Source of the DNA: an uncultured Chloroflexales bacterium
GTDB lineage: Bacteria > Chloroflexota > Chloroflexia > Chloroflexales > Chloroflexaceae
Reading direction: 5' to 3'
DNA: 64,000 nt
NCBI GenBank assembly: GCA_937902315.1
Contig: CALGUG010000056.1
Location: forward strand, 124,001 to 188,000
Shown here: positions 25,035 through 35,450 of the stretch, piece after piece
How positions within the stretch are numbered: position 1 is the first letter of the stretch
How the letters are laid out: the number at the start of each line of letters is the position of its first letter
The notes under the pieces: generated by a model
Told to the model about the DNA's origin: nothing
What the model saw: only the letters and a program-made list of their open reading frames with translations
Databases searched by the model: none
Made by a program: the position numbers and the translations under genes

Positions 25035-25164
25035 AATGCGTCTCGCAGTGCGGCAAGACGCAGAGGCTTGCCTAAACACTGGCTATTACAAGCGGTTCGC
25101 CTACGCATGGTAGAGACGGGCTTTTCTTGATTATAGCACGGCTAGTTGAAACATAAGACGTTGT

Positions 25165-26208
25165 TTACGCTGCGTCGGTTGCACACAGCAACATGTAGAG
25201 CGCAAAGCTTCCCAACCAGTGATCGCCGATATAGTCGCCGCTCCCAACCGCTTGCAAACCAGCATCGGCATGGCGTTCAGCTGCCCGCTGCAAAATCGAC
25301 TTGCGCACATCGTCGGGGCGCATGGTGGCAGCGGTGTTCCAGAGCGCCCAGGCCCGACTGAGATTCAGACCATCGAGATGCACAACTTGGGCATCGCTGC
25401 GATTGATCATAGCGACCGGATTGAGCAAGCTGGACGGCTCGCCTTTGGCCAGATCGGGCAGAAAGCCGTCGAGCCAACTAGCGAAGGTCTCGGCCTCAAG
25501 CACACGCCGCATCAGATCAACTTCGGTCAAGCAGGGCGAAAGGAAGTCAACCTCATCAGGCTCCCAAGTTGCGGGATAGTCGCGATCGCTCGCAAACAAA
25601 ACCAAGGCGCAGTCGACAACCGCTTGGCGTAATGGCTCGTTAGCAAAGGTTACGGCATAGTCGTAAGCAAATGCCATGCCAAAGGCGGTGTTGTTGTGCA
25701 AGCCCGTTCGCACCGGGCGGTTCAGGGCAGGGAGATAGTCGAGGAAGAGTTCGACGATCACATCGGTCAGCGGCTGAAGAGCGGCTTCCCAGCGTCGGGC
25801 ATCGGGGTCATCCCAGCCGTGCAAGGTTTCGGCCAGCTTGAGTACCCAAGCCCAACCATAGGGGCGCTCGAAGGTGCGCCGATTCGGCTCGCGAAAGTAG
25901 TTCGCCTCGATCTGAAGCTTCTCTGCGGTCAAATGGTCGTTCAGAGCAGCTCGAATCTGAGCGGCGTTTTCGACTTGGGGCACATAGCGCAAGGCAGCAG
26001 CCAGCGTCCAATGGCTATGAACAGCCGAATGCCAATCGAAACAGCCAAAAAATGCAGGGTGGAGTTCGCGGTGGGTACGTCGGTCGCTAGCATCGTTCAC
26101 AACATGATGAGCGCTGTAGGGGAATTCGCGATCAACACATTCCAGAGCGATCGCAGCGAAACGGGCTACACTGGTTGGTTCGATCTGATAACTCTTCACG
26201 GCATCCAT
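25165..26208 (-). CDS. DUF2891 family protein
   Basis: This 347-residue protein matches the DUF2891 family in overall sequence: FAAIALECVDREFPYSAHHV at the start, LHPAFFGCFDWHSAVHSHW, RPYGWAWVLKLAETL, and DWLDGFLPDL-like and DHWLGSFA segments near the end. The conserved H/W-rich motifs suggest an alpha/alpha-barrel enzyme, but no activity is established that I know of. I chose the ATG at 26208. It lies 38 bases after the EVE gene and is probably co-transcribed with it. Confidence 0.8.
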   Translation of the reverse strand: MDAVKSYQIEPTSVARFAAIALECVDREFPYSAHHVVNDASDRRTHRELHPAFFGCFDWHSAVHSHWTLAAALRYVPQVENAAQIRAALNDHLTAEKLQIEANYFREPNRRTFERPYGWAWVLKLAETLHGWDDPDARRWEAALQPLTDVIVELFLDYLPALNRPVRTGLHNNTAFGMAFAYDYAVTFANEPLRQAVVDCALVLFASDRDYPATWEPDEVDFLSPCLTEVDLMRRVLEAETFASWLDGFLPDLAKGEPSSLLNPVAMINRSDAQVVHLDGLNLSRAWALWNTAATMRPDDVRKSILQRAAERHADAGLQAVGSGDYIGDHWLGSFALYMLLCATDAA

Positions 26209-26246
26209 CCTAATACAACACAAGGTATCGACATCGATACGAGCGA

Positions 26247-26666
26247 TCAGGCCTCGCCGGCTAAGCTCATTAAGCGCTGCCACTGCTCGTCGGTTACAGG
26301 CACAACAGACAGACGACTTTGGCGCACCAAAGCGAAATCAGCGAAGAACGGATCCGCTTTGATGGTCGCAAGCGTAACTGGCTGCTTCAAAAGGCGCAAA
26401 GGGCGCACATCGAAGACAACAAGCCGTTCGTCTTGCTCCTGTGGGTCGGGGTAGGGCATACTGGCGATCTCGGCCAAGCCAACGGCGCGGCGTTCATCAC
26501 CCGTATGGTAGATCAAGGCTAGGTCGCCGACCTGAGCCGAGCGCATATGTTTGAGGGCTGCGTTATTTGCTACACCATTCCAGACTGTTTTGCCATCTCG
26601 CTCGAGATCGGCGAACGAATACTCGTCTGGTTCTGTTTTTAAAATCCACAAATGTATTCGGCTCAT
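26247..26666 (-). CDS. EVE domain protein
   Basis: This 139-residue protein is almost entirely an EVE domain, a PUA-like fold that recognises modified bases in DNA or RNA. Typical segments are WILKTEPDEYSFADLERDGK, WNGVANNAALKHMRS, VGDLALIYHTGDERRAVGLA and YPDP. The ATG at 26666 gives the family's usual start just before 'WILKTEP'. EVE domains occur alone, or fused to restriction-type proteins; here the domain stands alone upstream of the DUF2891 gene. Confidence 0.9.
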   Translation of the reverse strand: MSRIHLWILKTEPDEYSFADLERDGKTVWNGVANNAALKHMRSAQVGDLALIYHTGDERRAVGLAEIASMPYPDPQEQDERLVVFDVRPLRLLKQPVTLATIKADPFFADFALVRQSRLSVVPVTDEQWQRLMSLAGEA

Positions 26667-26799
26667 AGGTATTCCATTAATTTCAGACTGCCGTAACTGT
26701 ATAGTACCATAGAAACGAATAGGCAAGCTGATGTGCTGTCTCAAACTCAACAATACACCAGCTTGCCCCAACGAAACCTTTTACAGTTTTAGGAAGCAG

Positions 26800-29700
26800 T
26801 TAGTTCCAGGTTTCGAATTCAGCCCACAAACGGCGCGACTGAGCGATCAGATAGTCGCGCTTGCGTTCGACAAACACAGCGACCGACACCAAAATCAAAC
26901 CGATCACAAAAGCGAGCAAGGTTTTTTCAAGCTGTTGCGCCGCGCTCAAGCTCTGAACACCGACATTTAGAATGAACACGATCAATCCGGCAAAGAAGAG
27001 CAGGCGCACGCGCTGAAGGATTCCCAGAAGCAGCACGATCAGCGCTTCCGCACCTAATAGCATACCGTAAGAGAAGCTGTGTGGTAACGATTGAGCGAAG
27101 GTGACGCCCAACAGAATCGCTACACCCAGCAGATCCATAAGCTGAACCGTCAAGGACTGGCCTGCACGGAAGCGTTCGGCGGCGGCTACCAGCAAGAGAT
27201 AAGCACCAGCAGGTAGTGCGTACAGCTGAGGCTGGTCAGGCAGATAGGTGAAGGCCGCGACGATCCAAGCGCAGACCAACATGCCGCTCGCCAAGTAGCT
27301 AAGCCAGTAGGAGCGCAACTGATAGGCCATGCCGATATAGAATAGACCGCCGATCGCCAAGGCCGTTATCAGCGGCATAGGATCGGATGGATTGCGAAGC
27401 ACCGCCAAAAAGCCGATCATCAAGCTCAGCACATTGATCAACAAGGCAAAGAGCTGTAGCGCCTCATCCCAGATCTGCGACCAAGACTTCAGGCCGAATG
27501 CGAGCCACCAGCATACGATCGCACTGCTCGCAAGCAGCACTAAACGCTGAATATCACTCGCTCCCCAGATCTGAGCCAGATAGTAGTCGTTGCCAAAGCT
27601 AAGCGCTGCAAGACCTGCTATCAGCACCAAAGATGAGCGCCAGAAGTTGCCCCAGATCAGACAGACGAAGGCGAAGGCCCACACCAAGCCAACGATCTCG
27701 CCCGACGTAGCGTTGCCAAGGAAAGCCCATCTAAAGGTATCGAAGAAAGCGAAAAGCGAGACCAGATAGAAGGGTTGGGCCCAAGAATCGAGGTTCAGTA
27801 TCTGCAGCCGAGGATCGTTTTTGTCTGGCAGCAGATGTTCGACCAACAGGCCGCTCAATGCCAGCACGACCGCGAAGAGTGTGAATGGTGCGACTCGCAT
27901 GTAGTCGAAGTAGCTTGTCGACCAGCCTAAAGCCACGCTAAGGCTCGCCATCCAAGCATACAAGGCGATCAAAGCAGCCCACAGCCATACGTGCGAACGC
28001 CAAACGAGCAGGTGCAAGGCATACAGCAGCGCGATGATAAAGAGCGCTGTGCTGAAGGCGCGCGGATCGTGATGCATAAAGAAGAGCGAACGCAGCGCCC
28101 ACAGGTTCGAAGCTAGCAAGATGGGCTTGGCCCAATCGACATTAAGGTTGCGCTTAGCCCAATAGCCGATTCCAAACAGGGTTAGGGCGGCGAGCAAGAG
28201 CAGCGAACCACGCAAAACTTGGTTTCCCTCGGTCACAAGCCAAGTATAGTCGGTTGGAATCAAGAAGCTGACGCACAACGCGAGATAGAGCCAGAAGGGC
28301 TGGCGTTGTTGCCAAGCATAGAGCACAAACAGCAGGCTCATGCCCAGATTCAGGGCTAAACTCTCGAACTGGGCCGCCTGTACTGGGTTAGACCAAACAC
28401 TTGTAAAGGAGGCGATCCAAACAGATCCGATGCTCGCAACTGCGATCAAACCAACATTCAGGTGCAAAGCATAGCGCAAGCTCGACTGGTAGGCTTCAGA
28501 CAACGCGCCGATGCGGCGAGTATTCCAAGCCAGCAGAGCTGCAAGGTAGGCGAAGGCCAGCAAGAAGTAGTAGACCTTGCCAAAACTCAATTCAACCGGC
28601 AGATAGACCAAAAGCGACACATGCAGCAGCGCTGCAAGGTTGAGCATGCCAAACATACGCCAGACCGGGCGACGGATCGGCTTTACGGTACTAAAACTAC
28701 AGGTGATCAGAGCAAGCGCCATAAGCGCTGGCAACCACTGATCAGCGACTTCCAGCTTCCAGATAGTGTAAGCAGCATAGACCGCAATGATGCTCAATAG
28801 CGCCCACAGCCCTGCCATAGACCAAGTGACAATGCTGAGATAGGGCTGCTTGCGCTGATAGAAGTCGTCATAAACCATTGCCAGCGCCAGACCGCCCACA
28901 GCAAAGGCAAACGGCCAAGGCACCCAGAGCATCGGCAAACACAAGGCGAACAGCGCGCTCAACCAAGTCGCTACCACAAACGAGATCTGAGCTCGAACAC
29001 GGTAGAGGAAGTTACCGACCAGCATCCAAAGCATCGCTGCTAAGGCAAAGGCTAAGGCAGTTTGGCTAACAGATGCGTTGAGGTAATCGCATAGATTCCA
29101 AAGCCACAAGCTCGCCACCGGTGAGATCGGCAACACAAAGAGCCGCATCAAATCGCGGAGCGCCAAGGCGCTCATAAGGCGCTCATCCATCAAGTGGCCC
29201 CGTCCGCTCAGCACAGCCCAGCCGATCCACCATGCAACTTGGACACCAAGCGCGATTAAGAGCTGGAACTGATTCTGAAGTGCAAACATGGGCGCGATCA
29301 ATCCGAGCATAAAACCAACAACATAGTAGGGCAGAGCATATTCGGAGCGCAGCAAGTAGCGTAACGACAAACCAATTCCCACCAACGCAACGCTGATCGC
29401 CAACCAGAAGAGCGTCAAGGAGCTACTGCCAAACACCGAAGCCGCTTGATAGAACCAAGCCTGAGTCGCGGCCCAAGGCAATAAGAGCGCCGCAACCGAA
29501 CCTACATACCAGCGTCGACGCACGATCGCCAGCACCCCGAAGCTCAGCGCCAAGATCAGCGACGAAGCCGCACTTGGCAGATCGGCCCGCAAACCAAGCC
29601 CGATCGCTACTGGCGTAACGATATAGGCCATCAGATAGAGTGGCGCTGAAAAGATTCTGAAGCGTTTGAATGCCGCTCGCTCGCCCAAAGCCGCAAGGTT

Positions 29701-32700
29701 CAGATAGACCAGAACCAAACCTGCGTAGACGACGCTTTGCCAGCTATACGAGAGGTCGCCTAGTCGATTGATACCAACCAGCGCCAACAGACCGATCAGG
29801 CTTGCAAGGCCGGCCAAGAGCTGATTGTCGCGATGCAGGGCTGCAAGGCTTGAAACAATCAAGAGAAGCAGACAGCCCAGCGGCATGAACCAATTGAGCT
29901 GGTCGTTGGCTAGTAGGCTTGCAAGCGCCAACGATAGGCCAATCGCCCCCGTACCAGTTGCATAGATCAAGCCGCTAAAGGCCGTATTCTGCAGGGCGCG
30001 CCGCTCGGCGATAGAGCTCGCACTCCAAGCGATCAGACTCCAGAGAGCGGCGAGCACACACCATAAGGAGTAGCTCAGGTTCCAAGCGACGCTCTGCAAC
30101 AACAAGACAGATGCGAGGATCAGCGGGCTGCCCGCCGCATAGAACCACGCGGCCCGTTTAAAGAACAAGGCTGCTGCAAAGAGCGTGATTCCAAGCAGAG
30201 CCAAGAGCAGGCTCGGCCACAAAGCACCCAGTTGCGCGGCGGGCAGGGCCCCCACAAAGAGCAGCGTGCCGAGAACGGCAGCGCCGAGCAGGGCGAACAT
30301 ATCCCACATGCTGATCCGCACAGACGACAGCGGTTCGGCAAAGAACTTGATTTCGAGCAAGTTCTCGCGCCAAATCGGGTGGGCCAAGCAGAAGAGCATC
30401 CCAAATAGATTGAGCAGTACGATCGCCACTAGATTCAGGAAATTGAAGCTCACCAACAACGGCAGAGTCAAGACCATGCCCAGAGCAGCACCGAACAAGA
30501 CCAATGCGAGTTTCTGCTTTGGCAGGTAGCTGCCAAAGAAGGCAGCGCCAAATAGGTAGACGAAGGCCAGCGCAAAGGCCACAAAGGCGTTATAGTGAGT
30601 AGGCCAATTGAAAGTGAAGCTAAGCGCCATCGTGCAGGCCGACCAAAGCGCGAAGCCTAACATATAGCTGGGCAAGCGCAAGATGCTCGATGCGATACCC
30701 CCAAACAGCGCTAGATGTCGCAATGGAGGGCGCCACCAGATGCCACTTACGCTCAACAGTGTGGCCAACATACCCAGTCCAACGATCTGACTGGTGTTGT
30801 CCAACCCTCCGACAAGTACGACTAGGCTTAACAGACCCGCCATCGCGTACCCAACAGCCAGCGGGGCGTTGGCATACATTGGGCGACGCTCTAACAAAGC
30901 GCCCGCCAACCAGAACAGTGTCGCCAGCATAATCCACACAAGCAGGTTATGGCTGAATGACAGCTCTAACAAGCCAAGCAGCCGTTGGAAGCTCCAGATC
31001 AGGCTTGCCACCGTGAGCCAGGACCAAACTTGGCGTTTAAACAAGACGGCTGAAATCAGCAACAATAGGCTGATTCCAAAGGCGGTCAAGGTTTCGTTCA
31101 AAGCTGTTTGACCACGCCAGATCAGAGCCAAGCCAGCCAGCAGATAGGTGGCCGAATAAGCAGGAACAATCAGGGCCGAAGCGCGCCAGTCGTTATGCTC
31201 GGCCTTTAAAACAGCATGGCGGCGCATGCCAAGCCAGAGGAAGATGGGTGTCAACAGCAACAAGGCGTTGCCGTACCAGCCTGAAGGCAGCTCAAAAAGG
31301 GCGCGCAAGCTGGCGAACAACACAGCCGGAATGCACCAAACCACAGCCTGCTCGTAGATCAAACCCCCCGAGCGTAATAGACACAAGCCATAGAAGGCTA
31401 AACCCGCCCACCAAGTTAGCATCAAGCTGATTTGGTCTGAGGCCAAGGCATTATGCCAGACAAACGTGCTGCCGATCAGCATAATCGGTGTCAGGCCATG
31501 AGCGATCCAGCGGAACGGACGTCCCAATTGCGAGCCGCGTTGAGCAAGCGTAGCGGCAAGCAGCAAAAAGATGATCATTAGGAGCTGAAGCGCCAAAACC
31601 TGCCAAGAGGCCGCAACGGCAAACCTATGCATAAGGGCCAGCAGCAAACTGATGCTTGCGACAGCTAACAGCACCGAGAAAAGCTCGCTCTTGAGCCACC
31701 AGAGCGAGAGACTGTAGGCCAAGATACACAGCGCCGAAATCACGATCCAAGTTGTTCCGCCATCTAGATTAAGCAATCCAGGAAGACCCAAAACCCAACC
31801 GATCGAGGGCACCCAGCCAGCTCCTACCGCGATCAACGTTATACCCGAGCGCAGCAAATTGAGGCGCTTCATCAGGGTGTAGCCACCCGCATAGAACGAG
31901 GCGGTGATCGCGCTCAAAACCCCTAGCTGCGCTATGGGCGGGAACTCTCTCCAGTTGAAGAGTACCCACATAAAGGCCGAGAGCACCAGCAGACTCGCAC
32001 CCAAATAGAGTAGGGTACGCAGCATACGTTCCGAGAAGAGTGCGCCCCAGATCGCATTCCAATCGAGTGTTTTGCGCGGAGGTAGCGCGGCTTGTGCGCT
32101 GCTCGCCATCGCCAAGCCGGGGCCTGCTAACTGTGGGCCACCTAGCGGCAGGGAAGCCACAGGAGTGGATGCTTTCGGCTGGGGCGCTGTCGAAGCTGGC
32201 TGATTCTGATTCGCAGATTCGGAGAGGGCAGGTGGGCTTTCAAGCTGTTGGTCGAGTCGGCGATCGCGAGGCAAGTTCGCTTGACGGGCGCGCAAGTCGG
32301 CCAGAATCAGATCGCTAGTCTGTTGGTCAATCAGACCCTCGCGTGTCGCATCGAGCACAAAACCATGGGTATAAGCCAGGCGCTCGTGAGTATCGCTCAG
32401 ACGTATCGACGGGCGTAGCGGCTTAGAAGGTGACTGTCTACGAACCGTGTCAGTCAATTGTTTGTAGCGCGCAACGGTGTCTGGGTCGAGCACAAGGTTC
32501 TCGCTCTGAGCCGCTAGCAAAGCCAAAATCGCTTCATTTGTATCGGCTCGCTGCTCATAGAGTGCTGTCAATTCCAACAACAGCGCACGCGAGCGATTGC
32601 CCAAAGCGACCGCACGCTCCAAAGCCTGAATCGCCTGCTCGGCCTGGCCGATCTTGGCAGCTGCTGTGCCCAGCTTGGCAAATACTTGTTGATCTGTTGG

Positions 32701-32934
32701 AGAATAGTAACTGAATTGAAGGGCGACTCGATAAGCCAGCTGCCAGCGCCCAGAAGCTGCCGCTATGCGATACAATGCCGTGTACAATTCCCAGCGACGG
32801 CTACGTACTTGCGCTTGTAAAGCAATCAGCGAACGATGAGGCAAGTTATAGCGCTGGTTAAAAGCTTCTATTTCTTGTTCTAAAAAGCGCACTAAACCAA
32901 GTGTATGAATAAGCTCTCTGACACCCTCTGCCAT
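26800..32934 (-). CDS. Giant multi-span membrane protein with TPR-like N-terminus
   Basis: This protein has 2044 residues. I chose the ATG at 32934 because AAGGAGG precedes it closely. The first ~235 residues are soluble and helical with TPR-like repeats (KLGTAAAKIGQAEQAIQALE is typical). A Pro/Ser/Ala-rich linker runs to about 295. After that almost the whole protein is hydrophobic, with around 50 predicted spans in uninterrupted series. It distantly recalls DUF2157/DUF2339-type membrane proteins in having serial helices with few loops. Both the role and the substrate are unknown. It is transcribed away from the DUF2357 gene. Confidence 0.85.
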   Translation of the reverse strand: MAEGVRELIHTLGLVRFLEQEIEAFNQRYNLPHRSLIALQAQVRSRRWELYTALYRIAAASGRWQLAYRVALQFSYYSPTDQQVFAKLGTAAAKIGQAEQAIQALERAVALGNRSRALLLELTALYEQRADTNEAILALLAAQSENLVLDPDTVARYKQLTDTVRRQSPSKPLRPSIRLSDTHERLAYTHGFVLDATREGLIDQQTSDLILADLRARQANLPRDRRLDQQLESPPALSESANQNQPASTAPQPKASTPVASLPLGGPQLAGPGLAMASSAQAALPPRKTLDWNAIWGALFSERMLRTLLYLGASLLVLSAFMWVLFNWREFPPIAQLGVLSAITASFYAGGYTLMKRLNLLRSGITLIAVGAGWVPSIGWVLGLPGLLNLDGGTTWIVISALCILAYSLSLWWLKSELFSVLLAVASISLLLALMHRFAVAASWQVLALQLLMIIFLLLAATLAQRGSQLGRPFRWIAHGLTPIMLIGSTFVWHNALASDQISLMLTWWAGLAFYGLCLLRSGGLIYEQAVVWCIPAVLFASLRALFELPSGWYGNALLLLTPIFLWLGMRRHAVLKAEHNDWRASALIVPAYSATYLLAGLALIWRGQTALNETLTAFGISLLLLISAVLFKRQVWSWLTVASLIWSFQRLLGLLELSFSHNLLVWIMLATLFWLAGALLERRPMYANAPLAVGYAMAGLLSLVVLVGGLDNTSQIVGLGMLATLLSVSGIWWRPPLRHLALFGGIASSILRLPSYMLGFALWSACTMALSFTFNWPTHYNAFVAFALAFVYLFGAAFFGSYLPKQKLALVLFGAALGMVLTLPLLVSFNFLNLVAIVLLNLFGMLFCLAHPIWRENLLEIKFFAEPLSSVRISMWDMFALLGAAVLGTLLFVGALPAAQLGALWPSLLLALLGITLFAAALFFKRAAWFYAAGSPLILASVLLLQSVAWNLSYSLWCVLAALWSLIAWSASSIAERRALQNTAFSGLIYATGTGAIGLSLALASLLANDQLNWFMPLGCLLLLIVSSLAALHRDNQLLAGLASLIGLLALVGINRLGDLSYSWQSVVYAGLVLVYLNLAALGERAAFKRFRIFSAPLYLMAYIVTPVAIGLGLRADLPSAASSLILALSFGVLAIVRRRWYVGSVAALLLPWAATQAWFYQAASVFGSSSLTLFWLAISVALVGIGLSLRYLLRSEYALPYYVVGFMLGLIAPMFALQNQFQLLIALGVQVAWWIGWAVLSGRGHLMDERLMSALALRDLMRLFVLPISPVASLWLWNLCDYLNASVSQTALAFALAAMLWMLVGNFLYRVRAQISFVVATWLSALFALCLPMLWVPWPFAFAVGGLALAMVYDDFYQRKQPYLSIVTWSMAGLWALLSIIAVYAAYTIWKLEVADQWLPALMALALITCSFSTVKPIRRPVWRMFGMLNLAALLHVSLLVYLPVELSFGKVYYFLLAFAYLAALLAWNTRRIGALSEAYQSSLRYALHLNVGLIAVASIGSVWIASFTSVWSNPVQAAQFESLALNLGMSLLFVLYAWQQRQPFWLYLALCVSFLIPTDYTWLVTEGNQVLRGSLLLLAALTLFGIGYWAKRNLNVDWAKPILLASNLWALRSLFFMHHDPRAFSTALFIIALLYALHLLVWRSHVWLWAALIALYAWMASLSVALGWSTSYFDYMRVAPFTLFAVVLALSGLLVEHLLPDKNDPRLQILNLDSWAQPFYLVSLFAFFDTFRWAFLGNATSGEIVGLVWAFAFVCLIWGNFWRSSLVLIAGLAALSFGNDYYLAQIWGASDIQRLVLLASSAIVCWWLAFGLKSWSQIWDEALQLFALLINVLSLMIGFLAVLRNPSDPMPLITALAIGGLFYIGMAYQLRSYWLSYLASGMLVCAWIVAAFTYLPDQPQLYALPAGAYLLLVAAAERFRAGQSLTVQLMDLLGVAILLGVTFAQSLPHSFSYGMLLGAEALIVLLLGILQRVRLLFFAGLIVFILNVGVQSLSAAQQLEKTLLAFVIGLILVSVAVFVERKRDYLIAQSRRLWAEFETWN

Positions 32935-33220
32935 ATCGCCCTCCTTGTTCGATAGCAACATCGAACGGGGTACATTATTTTCGTTGCGCATGTTGCAATG
33001 TTCAGCAATCTATCAGCTTAGTCTAGTGGTGTATCAGCTATTTCTCAGCAACCGAAAGAGGTAAGCTCATTACGCTAAGCTCACAAAGAGAGGTGCTGTT
33101 GGGTACGTTTCACACATAAGTCTTCTAAAGGGCAATAAAGCCTTGTCCATCACAATACGATGAAGCGTGCTACAATAAAATCGGCACTTAGCAGGAAATG
33201 AGAGAGGTCTCAGGGAGTAA

Positions 33221-34873
33221 ATGGGCGCTACCTTTTATCTGAATCAAGCTGATAAGAGTCTTGAGGAGGATTTTGTTCTTCAGGAGTGGGAATCTTGCGA
33301 GTTCATTGCTCGGCCCAACGATCATTCTCAGCTTGAACTACGCCTCAACGGCGAGCCGCTCGAAGCCTTCCTGAAACCCAATCAAGCCGATTGGCATTGG
33401 CGCTGGAACCCACAAAATAGTCTTGGGCGCTTTCAGCTTGAGCTTATCTGCAACGATAGTCATACTCAAGCCACAGAGCGCAAGCAGTTTGTGGTTCGGG
33501 TCGTTCCGCGCAAGTTGGCCCAAGACGATTACGAGCGATTGCTGGCCGATCTGCACAAGCAGGCGGTTCAACTTGTAGCTGCCTTGAGCGGTGGCAGCGA
33601 AGCGGTTGGCCTCGAACGTCACAGCCACTCGTCGAGCCAAGCGCTGGAAGACCTTGCGCTCTTCTTCGATCAGCGCTTTGCTCAGGTCGAGCAAGCCGTC
33701 ATGCGCATCGCTCAACGGCCCCATAGCCAGCTCGTCAGCCATAAATCGCTTCAACAGATCGAGCGTGCCAGCCAGCTCGACGCCGAGAGTCTACGCGAAT
33801 TCGGCAAAGAAAATGTGCTGCCCCTTCCCACTACGCTCGCTCCCGATGTCTACGACGCCCTCCACAAACAGGGCGCTTTCATACCTGAACGGATCGTACA
33901 GGCTAGCAGCGAGACAAGTTTCGATACCGCCGAGAATCGTTTGGTGGCCTATCTGCTCGATCAACTGCGCTATCGTATCTTGCGCATCAAACAAGCGGCA
34001 AGCTATGAAGAAGGCCGCTTAGAGCGTAATCAACAGCTCTTTGGCCCATCAAGCCAGCTGATCCGCATTCAAGAGCTGCTCAAAAGCTGCAATGCCATCG
34101 AGCGCCGCCTACGTGTGCTACGATCTCTGCCCTTTCTGGCCGAGTTGCGCGCCCAACGAGTGCCAAGTCAGCTTTCTAGCAAGCTGCTGCAACGCGACCC
34201 TTCCTACCGACTGATCTACCAAACCTGGCGCGACCTACAAAAAAGCAGCCTTTTCGACTGCGATAGCCCGCTCTTTCATCTACCTATTCAAGAGCTACCG
34301 CTGCTTTATGAGGTCTGGGCTACGCTGTACATGATCAATACGCTGGCTAGCTTACCCGGCTGGCAGGTCGATACAAGTTCATTCGATCAGCTTTTCGAAT
34401 CAAGCCCAAGCCAAGGGCTGTTCTTTAAGCTGCCGGAAGATCGTGTCTTGCTGCGCGCTCACAAAGCAGATTATCGGCTTGAATTACGCTACCAAGCGCG
34501 CTATCAGCCCTTGCGCACGCATAGCACAAAACAGATCGGCTCGCTCGATCGCCATCGCCGCGTACCTGATATCGTGGTGGAACTACATCGACCTAACGGA
34601 AAGGTTCAACTGCTGGTCTTTGATGCGAAGTACCGGCTCGATGCTCAAGGTGGAGTGCCAGAAGATGCGCTCGCCGACGCCTATAGCTATCGCGGCAGTA
34701 TCGGCTACGCCAATGGGGAATCGGCAGTTTATGCATCCCTATTGCTCTATCCGGGCCGACAAGCGAGCGAGATTTATCGTAATAGAGTCGGAGCCTTTGC
34801 ACTGCTGCCACAGGGAACCGAATCGCTCGCAGATCTCCTTACACAACTGCTCGATGAGCTGCTTGAAAGCTAG
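33221..34873 (+). CDS. DUF2357 / PD-(D/E)XK nuclease-like protein
   Basis: This 550-residue protein has a beta-rich N-terminal region (about 1-115), a central helical region and a C-terminal nuclease-like core. The core shows VPDIVVELHRP (Pro449-Asp450) and LLVFDAKYRLD (Asp468-Ala-Lys470), which fits the PD-(D/E)XK motif II/III spacing. By overall look it belongs to DUF2357, whose members often pair with McrB-like AAA+ GTPases in restriction systems. No such GTPase is present here. It starts behind GGGAG, with a TACAAT box about 45 bases upstream. It may be a stand-alone nuclease or have lost its partner. Confidence 0.75.
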   Translation: MGATFYLNQADKSLEEDFVLQEWESCEFIARPNDHSQLELRLNGEPLEAFLKPNQADWHWRWNPQNSLGRFQLELICNDSHTQATERKQFVVRVVPRKLAQDDYERLLADLHKQAVQLVAALSGGSEAVGLERHSHSSSQALEDLALFFDQRFAQVEQAVMRIAQRPHSQLVSHKSLQQIERASQLDAESLREFGKENVLPLPTTLAPDVYDALHKQGAFIPERIVQASSETSFDTAENRLVAYLLDQLRYRILRIKQAASYEEGRLERNQQLFGPSSQLIRIQELLKSCNAIERRLRVLRSLPFLAELRAQRVPSQLSSKLLQRDPSYRLIYQTWRDLQKSSLFDCDSPLFHLPIQELPLLYEVWATLYMINTLASLPGWQVDTSSFDQLFESSPSQGLFFKLPEDRVLLRAHKADYRLELRYQARYQPLRTHSTKQIGSLDRHRRVPDIVVELHRPNGKVQLLVFDAKYRLDAQGGVPEDALADAYSYRGSIGYANGESAVYASLLLYPGRQASEIYRNRVGAFALLPQGTESLADLLTQLLDELLES

Positions 34874-34902
34874 GAGAAATCAGCTTGTACACCTCTTCAA
34901 TA

Positions 34903-34917
34903 GTTGAATATTTCAAC
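34903..34917. promoter_or_regulatory. Inverted repeat upstream of the response regulator
   Basis: GTTGAA-TAT-TTCAAC is a perfect 6-bp inverted repeat 68 bases before the response-regulator start. It could be an operator; nothing else supports it. Confidence 0.3.
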
Positions 34918-34984
34918 GTTATAGTTTATGTAACACGGTTTTGAATAAGCGAAGGTGGAAGGCTCCACCTCCGAGGAGGCATTG

Positions 34985-35368
34985 ATGGTGAGACCATATC
35001 GCGTCCTCATTATAGATGATGACCAATCGATTCTCACACTAATCCAACTGCTTTTTGAGCACGAGGGTTTCACCTTACTCCAAGCAGATAATGGTGAAGA
35101 GGGCGTACAAATCGCTGCTCAGGAGCGTCCAGACTGTATTTTGCTCGATATCGCAATGCCACGCCGTACAGGTCTACAGGTTTATCATGACCTTCAAGCA
35201 AGCGACGCCGCTGGCATACCAATTATTATATTTTCGGCCATTCCCAATCAGCAAACTGAAGCCGAATGGCTTGCACTGCCCAATGTGGTCGATGTTATCC
35301 GTAAACCCTTTATGATCGACCAACTTGTTGCACGAATCGCCAACATTTGCGACCGCTATAGTTCCTAA
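34985..35368 (+). CDS. Single-domain response regulator
   Basis: This 127-residue receiver-only protein starts at the ATG at 34985 behind GAGGAGG. It has the acidic pair in IDDDQS, the phosphoacceptor Asp55 in ILLDIAMP, a Ser at the switch position (IIFSAIP) and Lys107 in IRKPF. There is no output domain, so it would act through a protein partner, such as a histidine kinase or diguanylate cyclase. None is adjacent. A palindrome CCTCC-GA-GGAGG covers the ribosome site. Confidence 0.9.
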   Translation: MVRPYRVLIIDDDQSILTLIQLLFEHEGFTLLQADNGEEGVQIAAQERPDCILLDIAMPRRTGLQVYHDLQASDAAGIPIIIFSAIPNQQTEAEWLALPNVVDVIRKPFMIDQLVARIANICDRYSS

Positions 35369-35407
35369 TCAGAGTTTATAACAACACCTTCAAAAGGCCA
35401 TTCTCTC

Positions 35408-35450
35408 TGAGAGATTTCGAGCTATTGATCGAAATCTCTCAATTTATTAT
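35408..35450 (+). terminator. Terminator of the response regulator gene
   Basis: TGAGAGATTTCGA (35408-35420) pairs with TCGAAATCTCTCA (35429-35441), followed by an AT-rich tail. Its GAGATTTCG core recurs in two other hairpins of the window. Confidence 0.75.
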
